Below are positions 1-10,860 of a DNA stretch of 24,656 nt, in pieces. The notes below the pieces were generated by a model. That model was not told the origin of the DNA and ran no database searches. It was given only the letters and a program-made list of their open reading frames with translations. Source of the stretch: Stramonita haemastoma (lineage: Eukaryota > Mollusca > Gastropoda > Neogastropoda > Muricidae); the NCBI GenBank assembly GCA_030674155.1, contig CM060317.1, forward strand, positions 38,235,295 through 38,259,950, given 5' to 3'. Numbering within the stretch: position 1 is the stretch's first letter; each line of letters begins with the position of its first letter. A program made the translations under genes and the position numbers.

Positions 1-504
1 GCAATGTTACAGCATAATCTAAGATTAAATTTTTAAAATATTTTTTTTTACAAAAGTGTATTATGGCATTTGATTAAAGGGAAACTACTCATGCCATTAT
101 AGCAACCATTTTCTTTGGCAAGGAGTTGCTTCCAATTAACTGACAATTGATCAGTAGTGACTTCCTGCGAAATCATTTTTGTTGTTTAGCTGTTAAGATA
201 TATATACCTTGTCAAGATAAGCATGTAAGAGTCATATTTGTTGGTGCTTTCTTCTATCTTTCTTTTTTTTTTTTTTTTTTAGCATTCACAGACTTTTAAA
301 AAACAAAAACATACTCATATTGATGCTGATAAAAAGTCGTATTGGAAACAAAATTCTTTGTAAATATCAAAGTACACAAAATACATTTCAAAATTGAAAT
401 ATGACATTATGGTCTTATCAATTCTATTCTGTTTGCTGAATTCTTCAACAATGGCCAACACAATGTATCACAGAGTGGCTATCACGTTAACTTGAAATGA
501 CTCC
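1..504. other. No gene seen
   Basis: AT-rich DNA with an 18-base T run at 263-280. No exon, ORF or clear repeat family was recognised. It may be intron of the left minus-strand candidate gene. Confidence 0.6.
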
Positions 505-645
505 ACAGGCCATTGTGTACCAGTGGGAGCAGACAACAAAATTTAGAAGACTGCATACACACAGGGACTGGATGTAAAAAAGCACAGGAGTGCCTATTCC
601 ATTATCCTCAATATAAAAGAATAAGTAAATTAAAAAAAAAAAAAT
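505..645 (+). mobile_element. SINE 3'-part fragment, same family as 9245-9590
   Basis: From AGGCCATTGTGTACC to ATATAAAAGAATAAGTAAAT this aligns with the last about 120 bp of the intronic SINE, including an identical run ACTGCATACACACAGGGACT. The tRNA-like head is absent. An A12-like tract and a TG array (645-659) follow the tail. Confidence 0.75.
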
Positions 646-770
646 GTGTGTGTGTGTGTCCGTATGTATGCCCTTGTTTGTGCATATAGTGTTGTCTATA
701 TGTGCGTACTAATCTACACTACACTTGGATACTGACAGAGCAATCTGGCAAAATATTAAAGTGCACTTAC

Positions 771-2348
771 TGTCTGGTTCCTCTGCTATGTAGCTTGGAG
801 TGGGGCCGCTGTGTCCGTCTTCTGTGGAAAAGTTACGGAAATGTTGCACAACCGCTTGAAGACTTGGGAGGTAAGCACGCACACATCTGCTGTATGGGAC
901 GATGAGCTGCTGCAATTCAAGTCCAACAAACAATATCATTATAACGGCTAAAGCCAGAAGTGCTCTGAAAAATGGCTAAATCAATGCTCGAGTCTGTCAT
1001 TCTTAAATAATAAAAAAAATCTCTTAATAGCTATCAATCTCATTTTTTGAGCTCCTTTAGCCATTCTAACTGAAAAAGTGAAGCAAACAGTTTCTACATA
1101 TGCACAGGTTATTCTTTAAGTAATAAAAAAAACACAATTATATATATATTTTTTAATGGCCTCAAACTTTAACTCAGGTTGACAGATGCAACTTTGTTTT
1201 GCATTTGTACAAATACAAAATTTTATACAAATACAGATAATATACTACAGTGACTACAGACATCTGCAGGAGGCTGATTTTTTAAATAAGGTTTTCTGAA
1301 AGAATAGGGCTTTCCTATTATGTTCTCAGTCTGTTGCTTATTTCTGTATGGATACCTTAAACTATCAATTCTGACTGATTATGACATATTTATGCAAATT
1401 AAGACAGTCTGCGTGAAGAATTAAAAAAAAAAAAGGGGGGGGACCTCATTTGGTTACACTGTGGTTAGCGTCAATTACATTTCTTTTCTCTGAATGTTTC
1501 TTTGTGTGTAATTTTGTTACTTATTTAGTTTACTGATTCAGAAACAAAAAACTACAGGCCATCTGCAGATAGGAAAGACTGGATCAACATATACTATTCA
1601 GACCTCACAGTTTGTGGATGTGGAGTCAAAGTGACATCATCATTACTTTTATCACACAGAAGAAAATGACATTGAAAACAACCGCACCCCCTCCCAACCA
1701 ACCACTAAAAACTCCAAAACAAAGCAATCAAACCCCACAAACATTGTGGTGTGGTGAGCACATAATATATACATGACAACTGACATATCACACACATCAA
1801 AATATATATGACATACATAGCTTACAACAGTGTTAAAGTTAAGGAAAACTTAAGCTGCTTAATTATAATAATATGTCACAAGTTTGTGAATGCTGTTTTA
1901 GGTCTCCACTTCATTGGGGGCATACTCTTGCAATGGAAAGTACACAGGGATACATTTTATGACACTGTTCTGATTTTTACCCCCGTGACCAAGTCTTTCT
2001 TTCAATGAGTGATTAGTCATGTACTCTAAAGGCAGCTACAGCACTTGTAAATCTATCTGTTTAAAGCCAATTTTATGTGCATGCACTGTTACAGCTCACA
2101 ATCTTTTGAAATCCTTAGATAAACGGCTAGGCCTATGTGACATGTATACATTACATGTATACACATACATTACATGTATTCGTGAGCCTTTTCCCTACAA
2201 CTGTATAAGAACAACTTGTTAATGCAGCAAAGCAGTTGCAAAGTTAATTGATTATCACGGGAGAGCAATAATTGTTACCTGTGTATATGTGGATGTACAT
2301 AATGACATATACATGTATATATGTGTGTGTATATATGTGTGTGTGTGC

Positions 2349-2420
<72 letters not shown>

Positions 2421-2614
2421 ATGTGTGTGTGTGTGTTTATTTGTATTTGTTTATTTATTCTTTTATATCGGGGATAATGGAATAAGCACTCATGTGCTTT
2501 TTTACACACAAGTGTGTGTGTGTTATTATTATCATTATTATTATTATTCTTTTATATCATTATTCTTCTTCTTTTATATTGAGGATAATGTGTGCGTGAG
2601 TGTGTGCATGTGTG

Positions 2615-2676
<62 letters not shown>

Positions 2677-2936
2677 TGTGTGTGCGTGTGTGTGTGTATG
2701 AGCACAGTTTCCTCCTGACACATAATTTATCCGTGTTTTATTTTCATCAGAAATACGGGATGGAATAAGCTGGTTATTGAGTAAAGCACATACATCATAA
2801 TTCCGTTTTCTTTAATGATAAAAATCCTTAAAAAATTAAGCCATCACTGACAACTACACAGCCATTTACAAACATAAATTTTTGTGTACATACCCGTGCT
2901 GCCATGTGAAGAACTGATTCAGTTTCGTCAGATCTC
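771..2936 (-). CDS. Candidate membrane-protein gene, two internal exons (2894-2936 and 771-964)
   Basis: I do not recognise this protein. The first exon (43 nt) lies between a strong acceptor, TGTCTGCCTTGCCAG, and a GTATGT donor. It encodes DLTKLNQFFTWQH and ends with two bases of a codon. The second exon (194 nt) follows TTTTTCAG, begins with the single base that completes that codon to GGA (Gly), and ends at a GTAAGT donor. The phases therefore agree across a 1929-nt intron. The joined peptide has a hydrophobic stretch, ALLALAVIMILFVGLELQQL, after a short segment containing Lys and His. A polar region with an N-glycosylation sequon (NFS) follows. This suggests a signal-anchor or transmembrane segment with a luminal or extracellular stem. 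No start, stop or other exon was found. A chance pair of splice-like sites remains possible. Confidence 0.42.
965..2260. other. No gene seen; probably intron of the left candidate gene
   Basis: AT-rich, with short homopolymers and TACATGTA-type palindromes near 2150. Open frames are short and unlike coding sequence. It lies between the two candidate minus-strand exons. Confidence 0.5.
2322..2700. repeat. Two long GT microsatellites
   Basis: GT arrays occupy about 2322-2437 and about 2583-2700. They are interrupted by AT, CA and CG units and separated by SINE tail fragments and an ATT-rich stretch. Cys/Val-rich and His/Thr-rich frames here are artefacts of the repeat. Confidence 0.95.
2451..2595 (-). 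mobile_element. Two SINE tail fragments between GT arrays
   Basis: On the minus strand, 2503-2451 reads AAAAAGCACATGAGTGCTTA, then CATTATCCCCGATATAAAAG, matching the SINE tail at 9530-9575. A shorter fragment of the same tail (CATTATCCTCAATATAAAAG) lies at 2591-2572. Both are bordered by long GT repeats, with an ATT-rich stretch between them. Confidence 0.6.
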
Positions 2937-2939
2937 CTG

Positions 2940-3860
2940 GCAAGGCAGACAATACAGCATCATGAGTATGGTAATAAAAATGATATTTTATCCTTTCTAC
3001 TTTACCTTTTGTTTGATGAATAAGATATACAGTGCTGTGCACAGATTTTGTTGTTGCCAATGTCACTAATAAAAAGAAATTGAAATCAGTAAGACGTACA
3101 ATAATTTAAAAAATCTTATATGTGACTATTGTGATTCTAAACATGACATTTTCTCAGCAGTTCAGTAATGGTCACAGAAAAGACTGCATCAGCCAGATAA
3201 CAGAACAAAAAATGAATTATATGATACGTTTTTATCTTGTTTTACCACCTAGTTTTGTGGCTCACACATTTCTCATCAGGAGAACTTGCTGGGAAATGTA
3301 AGTCTGTCTGTCAGATCCAATTGTAACTGTACAAAAAAATCCCCTGAAATAAATACAAAGATTTTCAGTGACTCAAACCTGTGCCTCCCAAAAAACCCAT
3401 GAAGTGGCTAACAAGTCTTAGATTCTTGTCAACTGATTTAATCCTTCAGTATGCATAACAATTACTACTAGTACTACTAGCCTGGAAATCTTTATTTTAT
3501 TATATTATATTTTTTTTAGCCATTTAGGTTAACAAACAAAACTCAAACAATCTGACGTTTACTTGCTGTCCATTATAAAAGTGAACGTACTCCATCCAAA
3601 GACAATTTTGACAAAACTGATTAAATATTCGTTACTGTGATTCTAATCAAACAGCTTATGATTCTCAATATGCTTAACAACACATTTTTGATTCAAGCTA
3701 TTATTTATAAACATTTCACATTATGACCTGGAAAAAAATGAACATTCCAAAGGCAACAACATTTTGGATATTCTATTTCTAGTCAGTTTCTCTGCCACTA
3801 ATTGGACTGTCACAACGAGTTTTCTTGATAACATCCAGCCAGATATTATCAGTATATACT
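2940..3860. other. No gene seen
   Basis: AT-rich sequence without recognisable exons or repeats. Upstream exons of the left minus-strand candidate gene should lie here or further right, but none could be picked out. Confidence 0.5.
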
Positions 3861-3865
3861 ATATT

Positions 3866-4186
3866 AAGGGTAAGGTAAAGGTGTCCAGTAACCTGTGTGG
3901 TTGGGGGAGGGGGGGGGGGGGGCAAGGCGTGAGAGACCTCAGCTTCTCTAGGGGCCAGCATGTTGAGGGCGGCGCCCATCTCCTCTCCCTCGCTACTTTA
4001 CCTTTCCTGACCCTAAAGAGGGCTGGTACCCATTTACAGCTGGGTGAACTGGGGCAACTGTACGCCTACTGAAGCCAAGGCGTGCATACGATCACCAATC
4101 CAATTGGTAATCATGCTCGACGCAGCCTAACATTGGCTTGGGGAAAGTGAGCGCTCTGACGAGTTAGCCTAGGCTATCCCGTCCCC
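3866..4186 (-). mobile_element. SINE copy 1, tRNA-like head plus 5S-rRNA-like segment
   Basis: This copy pairs along its whole length with 10861-11153. The element reads on the minus strand. The head (about 4186-4160) carries GGGATAGCCTAGGC, a tRNA A-box-like start. At 4131-4089 lies a segment resembling the internal control region of 5S rRNA, including ATTGGATTGGTGATCG. The body contains the complement of GGTACCCATTTACAGCTGG, and the tail is TTTACC-rich. A G tract (3905-3922) interrupts the tail half. The 5S match is weaker here than in copy 2, so this copy is probably older. Confidence 0.72.
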
Positions 4187-4234
4187 TTATCAGTAGGCTA
4201 GGGCCTAGGCCTAGGCCTATTAGGCCTAGCCTAC
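4163..4234. repeat. Palindromic AGGCCTA/TAGCCTA cluster
   Basis: A perfect 12-bp palindrome TAGCCTAGGCTA lies at 4165-4176 and again at 4494-4505. Between 4193 and 4234 the sequence GTAGGCTAGG faces CCTAGCCTAC around GGCCTA repeats, so it can fold into a hairpin with arms of about 15 bp. It directly adjoins the head of SINE copy 1. Confidence 0.7.
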
Positions 4235-4531
4235 TTAACCTCAAAACTAAGTTTTGTCGTCTGCTATGACAATGACATGAGGAGCTCCGAGGTCTTGTTT
4301 CAATTTAAACTTTAACCACAAAAATCTGAATGTTCCCTTGGTTAAAAAAAAAGTTCCGTTGCTTAAAAACGAAATCAACAAGCTGTACTATTTTACTTGT
4401 CAATTACGATAAAGGGCTTATAAATGCACAAAAAGCTAACAAAAACGTTAGGCTTACCCCCTCTGTGTGTAACCTTGTTTACCGGATATGATGTAGCCTA
4501 GGCTAGCCTATTGGACAAGGGAGATCACCCT

Positions 4532-4675
4532 GAGGCGCGTTGTAACTGGCGAGAAANNNNNNNNNNNNNNNNNNNNNNNNNNNNNNNNNNNNNNNNNNNN
4601 NNNNNNNNNNNNNNNNNNNNNNNNNNNNNNNNNNNNNNNNNNNNNNNNNNNNNNNNGCCAGTTACAACGCACCTC
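4532..4675. repeat. Inverted repeat flanking the assembly gap
   Basis: The left arm 4532-4550 (GAGGCGCGTTGTAACTGGC) and the reverse complement of the right arm 4657-4675 agree at 18 of 19 positions. The arms directly face the gap. They could be the ends of an inverted-repeat transposon or the stem of a long palindrome that broke the assembly. Confidence 0.7.
4557..4656. other. Assembly gap, 100 N
   Basis: Exactly 100 undefined bases, a size commonly used for gaps of unknown length. Any apparent reading frame crossing it has no meaning. Confidence 0.98.
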
Positions 4676-5320
4676 TGCTGTCGAGTCCATCGGTTACAGC
4701 AGACAGTATTGGCCTTCCACAAACAAATACATTACTAGTCTTTGACTGGAGGTAAAATAAGTGATGCTATAGTTTTGTTTTTAGTGTTGTTTCTGTATTT
4801 TACGAAAAGAGACAGATAAATTTTTGGTTTACCTGTTGCTGCATCGTTTTCGGTAAATGTTAGCTAGTTTTCTTATTCTCAGCTGGTTCTACCATGTATC
4901 CCAACTATGCGAATACATGTCCCAAAGAGTATACCAGCTGACTAAAATCAAGCACTTTCTTGACTTTAATTCGAGGAAACTATTCTTTCAAGCTTATATG
5001 CAATAATCAATAGACTATGTTTCTACCCTGTGGGATTCTGCTGGTGCAAATACAATGAAACCTTCACAGAGTCTGTATAAACACACTCTTAAAGTTAAAC
5101 TGGTCCTTAAAAAAAACAAAACAAGCTTGTTAGAAGCGAACTATATTTCTCTCTCTATATATATCCACCTAAACATTTTCCCCTCTCTTCCTGGCTCAGT
5201 TAAACACCATCAATCCACAACAACCTTCAAACATCACTTATTAACCCACTTGATACACAAACAATAATGAAACACACTCCATAGCCTTAGAAAGTAATTT
5301 ATTTCCACCCTTACTTATCT
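4676..5320. other. No gene seen
   Basis: AT-rich sequence after the gap. A 70-codon frame at 5055 has no domain, no coding-like composition and no supporting splice sites. Confidence 0.5.
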
Positions 5321-5321
5321 G

Positions 5322-5335
5322 CCCCCCCCCCCCCC

Positions 5336-5408
<73 letters not shown>
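5322..5408. repeat. C tract and (CT)n microsatellite
   Basis: A 15-bp C run (5322-5336) leads into about 70 bp of nearly perfect CT repeat. The plus strand is all pyrimidine, so a triplex (H-DNA) is possible. Confidence 0.95.
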
Positions 5409-5413
<5 letters not shown>

Positions 5414-5771
5414 TTCAATTATTCATTTGTTTTGGGCATTGATTTGATTGTTGTGATACCTTTCTTTTTATCCTGATGAAGGCTGTATTCATATTTTATG
5501 TTTTCAATTTCAGTCTTATTACATAAGTTGACTGTTATTGAGTTTCAGTAAAATTTATTCCAATATCTTATTGTTTTGAGTTTAGCAAGTATGTGTACCT
5601 TACTTAAGTAACATGTAGCTGTTTGTTCTTATGAATATATTATATAGGATAAATACAAAGATTGGCCATGATATTATGTATTTTTAAACTATTTGTATCT
5701 TAGAATGTGTAGATGTTCAGTCCTATGACTATACAAGAATTTGAGAATTGTGTTTCACTAGATAGTGATAT

Positions 5772-5772
5772 A

Positions 5773-5816
<44 letters not shown>
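5772..5816. repeat. (CTGT)n microsatellite
   Basis: About eleven tandem tetranucleotide units of CTGT/TCTG in otherwise AT-rich DNA. Confidence 0.95.
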
Positions 5817-5817
<1 letters not shown>

Positions 5818-6204
5818 TTTGGATACCTTGCCACTGACTTCATCATTGTACTGTGTTGTCAATGGATTTTATGTTTATTGTCTATTTATCCACCCTCCCC
5901 ACCCCCATCCCTTTGCAATGGGTGAAAGTATTATGCAATAGGTTTTGTGAATCGAGTTGTAACAAAAATAGCATGAGCCAGTGGCCCAACCTGACTAAAC
6001 ACTTTACTGCAATAATCTATCTGACTCTAGATCTCTGTTTTTGTACCATGACGTAGAATCCATGGCATGGAGGTCATTTGGGTTGCAACTATATTTGTTT
6101 ATCATTTATTTTTGTTCATTATTTGTATTCTGCCCAATCCCCTTCCCACTGTCCCCTTGTGAATGGGCTGAAAAAAGCTTAAATCGCAATAAACTATTGT
6201 CACT

Positions 6205-6443
<239 letters not shown>

Positions 6444-6609
6444 AAAAACCTTTCTTTACTCGGTATCTCCTTTTCTCCTTTCCTTCAATTTTGACCTTTG
6501 GGCTTTTGTAAATTTGTTTAAATTGTTTATGATACTGTAATGAGAGTGTATTTAGGTTGGTTTTTGTGCATTTTTGTTGGAATTCTAGTTGTGGATTGGT
6601 TTTATTGGT

Positions 6610-7875
6610 GTAAATTTAATCTACAAACTGAAACCACAAGCAGAGACCATCACTGCTGAGGAGCAAGCAGGTTTCAGCGCAGAGCACAGCACAACTGAAC
6701 AGATATTCAACCTCAGAATACTATGTGAGCGGTACCAAGTTCAACACAAGCAAGACCTCTACCATGTATTTATTGAATCTGATGAGGCATTTAACAGGGT
6801 GTGGCATGCATCTTTGTGGGCAACCATGAATTTGTACAGCACCAATGCAAACCTGATCAGTCATCAAAGAGCTGTACATCAAGGCCACCAGTGCAGTGTT
6901 CTACAACAGCAACATTTGAGAGCGGTTTCAAACAGTAGTTGGAGTAAAGCAGGGCTGTCTACTCTCACCCACTCTTTTCAACATCTTCCTTGAGAGAATC
7001 ATGGCTGATGCACTGGAACACCATAAAGGATCAGTCAGCATTGGTGGCAGAATGATTACAAACTTCCGCTTCACAGATGACATTGATGGACTAGCAGGAT
7101 TAGATCAAGAGCTTGTCATCCTAACAGAACACCTGAACAAGGCCTCTAAAACATATGGCATGGAAATCAGTGCAGAGAAGACCAAACTGATGATCAATAA
7201 TGCCAAGGGCATTAGCACTGATATCAGGGTCAACAACCAGATGTTGGAAATGGTTCAAAGCTACAACTAGTACAAGTACTTGGGAGCTGTTGTATCAGAC
7301 AACGGGTCCAAGCCAGAGGAAGTATGCAGGATTGCACAGACAATCACCACTGTCAAAGCTGAACACCATCTGGAAAGATAAAAATATTTCATTCAACTCC
7401 AAGATCAGACAAATGCGTTCCCTTGTCATATCCATATTCCTGTATGCCTGGGAATCGTGAACCCTGCTTGCTGCTATGGAGAGAAGAGTACAAGCAGCAG
7501 AGATGAGATGCTTCTGGAGACTCCTTGGCATCTCCTACAGAGACCACATAAGCAACAAAGAAGTGCATAACAGAATCCAGCAAACCATTGGTCCCTACGA
7601 AAACCTTTAATCAATTGTAAAGAAGCGTAAACTTAAATGGTACGGGCATGTAACAAGATCAAAAGGACTCGCAAAACCAATACTGCAAGGCAGTGTCTAA
7701 GGAGGAAACCAAGGAAGAGATGGGAGGACAACATCAGCAAATGGACAGGCCTAGAGCTCAACAAAATTTTGAGAAAGGCAGAATGAAGAGAGGAATTGAG
7801 GGAACTGATTATCAAGTCTACAGAGGTGCCCCACGGTCACCAGATTAAGGGATAGGTGAATAGATAGATAGTTTT
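6610..7875 (+). mobile_element. Degenerate non-LTR retrotransposon fragment, RTE-like reverse transcriptase
   Basis: This is a 5'-truncated reverse transcriptase running from the fingers domain to the end of the ORF. Visible blocks are EEQAGFSAEHSTTEQIFNLR, then a motif A remnant reading SDEAFNRVWH where DxxKAFDRVWH is usual, then GVKQGCLLSPTLFNIFLE (motif B). Next come RFTDDID (motif C, normally F/YADD), then SLVISIFLYA, WYGHVTRSKGLAKPILQG and KRWEDNISKWTG. The reading frame moves from frame 1 to 2 near 6930, to 3 near 7345, and back to 2 near 7700. In-frame stops lie at 7268, 7458, 7608, 7698 and 7784. The likely original stop is 7853-7855, followed by a short GATA tail (7862-7872). RTE membership is judged from memory of the C-terminal blocks; related clades are possible. 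The copy is dead. Confidence 0.85.
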
Positions 7876-8534
<659 letters not shown>

Positions 8535-8601
8535 TACTGATCATATTATGATATTGACAAATACTATATACATAAGTCTGGGCATCTGAAGTATCCCTGA
8601 T

Positions 8602-8610
8602 CTTTTTCAG
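8602..8610 (+). other. Possible splice acceptor before the C2orf69-like start codon
   Basis: The sequence CTTTTTCAG ends 18 nt before the ATG at 8629 and has the form of a 3' splice site. If used, the gene has a separate upstream 5' UTR exon. If not, transcription starts near here, just downstream of the GA array. The sequence alone does not decide this. Confidence 0.3.
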
Positions 8611-8628
8611 GCACCTCAGCAAAGCTGG

Positions 8629-10558
8629 ATGAAACCTCTTCATCTGGTATGCTTCTCTTCCCTTCTCCTGAAAAACTCCTCTCCCCTGCTGCACCACAAG
8701 CCCTTCTTCCAAGCCCATCCCATCCAGTCCTGTCCGAGACCAACCTGGCCTTGGCTCGCCATCTCACAGTCCGCTCAGTGCAGAAGCCACAGCGCAGAGA
8801 GCAGCAGCATGGCGGGTGGGGGGTTCGATGATCCGAAGCACAATATACGTCGGCTCACTGACCTGAGTGGCAGTGGAGAACCCATGGATGTCATCGTTGG
8901 CGGTAAGCGTCGTGAGGCAACAGAACACGTCATCTTCTTTGGTGGGGATGTTCAGGTGAGCAGATTGAATTTGTTGGTGATTGGGTTAGAAGGTTTGTTG
9001 TAAGTGTAGTGGAGTTCCATCTGGAAGATCATGATCAGACAGTTAGACACAGGTAGCGCAGACTGTATACATGCATGCATGTGTGTACATATATACTTGC
9101 AGAAATGCACAACCTATGGCTTTGTACATTTGTGTGCTTAGGTAATGAGACAGACTTGTTTATGTAGACAGAGAAAAACAGGAATATAACTCGGGCAACA
9201 TGTACGCAACATAATGTAATGTAATGTAACACAATGCAATATAGAGGACGGGATAGCCTAGTGGTTAGAAGATTGTGCTCGCAATCTGATGACCTGGGTT
9301 TGAATCCTGTTCAAAGGAAATAATCCCCTGGAGGTAATATCAGTGATGACTCCACTCCCTCCAAAAGTACTTTGGATGAGACTATGAACTGAGACCCCAT
9401 GTACGAATGCACACCGAACATCTTGCGCTCATGTTAAAACCTGTTCTGCTTTTTGAAAGAGGAGGCCTTTGTGTGCTGGTGGAAACAGATAAGATTTATA
9501 AAACTGCATACACACAGGGACTGGATGTCAAAAAGCACATGGGTACTTATTCCATTATCCTTGATATAAAAGAATAAATATGAAAAAAAACATGCTCACC
9601 CCCCCCCCCCCCCATACACACACACACATACATGCCTGTTTCAAGCATACACTATCAACTATTTCTCTGATTGTTTTCTACATATTTCATGCTGCAGGAC
9701 TACCCAGAAAACATGCAGAGCCATCGAGACAATGGCAAATACGTCCGCTGGAACAGCGTGTCAACAGCGGGACTACTGTGTGAGCGCTACCCGAACGCCA
9801 TGGTCCTGGTGGTGAAACCTCACCACATGCATCTGAAGACCTTCAGCGTTTACAGCCAGTTTGTGCAGTCCAATGACTTTGGCTGCCCCACACACACGCC
9901 TGACTTTGGGGCCTGGCAGAGACTGATGAGCGTGTATAACGAGTCGTTGGGGAGAGTTCTCAGTCCTGCCCGTGACACTCTTATCGGTGCGGATCCCCAG
10001 AGCGGCAATAGTGTGGGCAGTAAAATCAGCGGCACAGCAGGAAACGTGTGTGGTAGTTCGGGAGACTCTGAAATCCGTAGCGTGCCCTCAGGTCAGAACA
10101 GTGTTGTGCAGTCAGTACAAACTGTATCCGACAGTGCCAAACCTGTCATTGCCCAAGCTCCAGACGTACCCGTACACCTGATCGGGTTCAGCAGAGGCTG
10201 CATCGTGCTGAACCAGCTGGTGCACGAACTAGAGCATGTGGAAGGTGACGGCAGCGTGCAGAAGTTCCTAGGTCAGGTTCAGGCCATGACCTGGCTGGAC
10301 GGGGGTCACAGTGGGGGAAGCAACACGTGGGTGACGGACCCTGCCGTTGTAGGGCGGCTGGCTGCGTTGGGCGTCACCATCCACGTGCATGTCACGCCGT
10401 ACCAGGTGAAGGATCCGATGAGAAAGTGGATCGGGAAAGAGAAGCGTCGGTTCGTGGAGCTTCTGCAGAAAGCTGGTGCTAAGGTGACGGACAAACTCCA
10501 CTTTGAAGACGAAGCCAGTTCCATAGAGAACCACTTCAGAGTTCTGGAGGAGTTCTGA
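8629..10558 (+). CDS. C2orf69: C2orf69 homologue, two coding exons (8629-8955 and 9698-10558)
   Basis: The spliced product is 395 residues; human C2orf69 is about 385. Exon 1 ends at a CAG|GTGAG donor and exon 2 starts after CTGCAG, both in phase 0. The junction reads GGDVQ|DYPENM, matching the human family. Conserved blocks are HVIFFGGDVQ (100-109), IGFSRGCIVLNQL (271-283, a GxSxG nucleophile motif with Ser274), WLDGGHSGGSNTWVT (308-322), HVTPYQVKDPM (340-350) and the C-terminal IENHFR (385-390). Asp310 and His388 could complete a Ser-Asp-His triad; that is inference. Residues about 205-265 are a Ser/Gly-rich linker, variable in this family. The ATG at 8629 is preferred because an in-frame TGA lies at 8587-8589 and no other Met comes between. 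The first 56 residues contain no Asp or Glu, as expected of a mitochondrial presequence. A shorter start at Met61 (8809) is possible. The human protein is mitochondrial, is linked to oxidative phosphorylation and glycogen metabolism, and is lost in a fatal autoinflammatory disease. No disruption is seen here. Confidence 0.93.
8956..9697 (+). other. Phase-0 intron of the C2orf69-like gene
   Basis: This 742-nt intron has a GTGAG donor and a TTTCATGCTGCAG acceptor. It contains a near-complete tRNA-derived SINE (9245-9590), a C tract and a short CA array, so transposition has lengthened it. Reading the two flanking frames across it restores the family-conserved junction without any frame change. 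Confidence 0.85.
9245..9590 (+). mobile_element. tRNA-derived SINE in the C2orf69-like intron
   Basis: The head has an A-box-like TAGCCTAGTGGTTAGAA and a B-box GGTTTGAATCC about 45 bp apart, as in a tRNA-derived pol III promoter. A core follows at 9371-9404 (TTGGATGAGACTATGAACTG). The 3' part at 9505-9575 (ACTGCATACACACAGGGACT and onward, ending ATATAAAAGAATAAAT) is repeated at 505-645 and, reversed, near 2451-2503. The tail runs into A, C and CA repeats. It is not a tRNA gene: the acceptor stem does not close and the arms are degenerate. Confidence 0.78.
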
Positions 10559-10860
10559 TGTTCTTTGTTTTGTGTGACAGTCAGTTTTTTGTTGTTGTTG
10601 TTGTTGTTGATACTTTTGGGGAAAAAAAGTATGGTTTTTATGTCTTATCTAGTAATACCTCTTGTTTACATCTTTTTTTTTGTGCTTGTATCTGTTTTAT
10701 CTGTACTTGATCTTACACATGATGACATGGCACGAAGGTCAGAAAAAGCTGAATATTTTCTATTTGGTACTTAGGTTGCAAATGTTGCCAAAACTGTTGA
10801 AATTGACATAAGCCTATCTGGAAATCTGCAAAACAACCATCAGTAAAAAAGGTAAAAAGA

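Noticed and set aside
2255..2718. Cys/Val-rich and His/Thr-rich open frames on both strands
   Set aside because: They are translations of GT/CA repeats with no other content. The same applies to frames at 8327-8551, 12930-13297, 14252-14677, 14834-15100, 20658-21207, 22526-22742 and 23074-23521.
4508..4738. Open frames running through the gap
   Set aside because: They cross 100 N and their open length is meaningless.
9245..9315. Functional tRNA gene
   Set aside because: A and B boxes are present, but the acceptor stem does not pair, the anticodon arm is irregular, and the sequence continues into a SINE body and tail.
9671..9697. ATG at 9671 as the start of the second C2orf69-like frame
   Set aside because: These nine codons are the intron's polypyrimidine tract and acceptor read in frame; family similarity begins right at 9698 and continues from exon 1.
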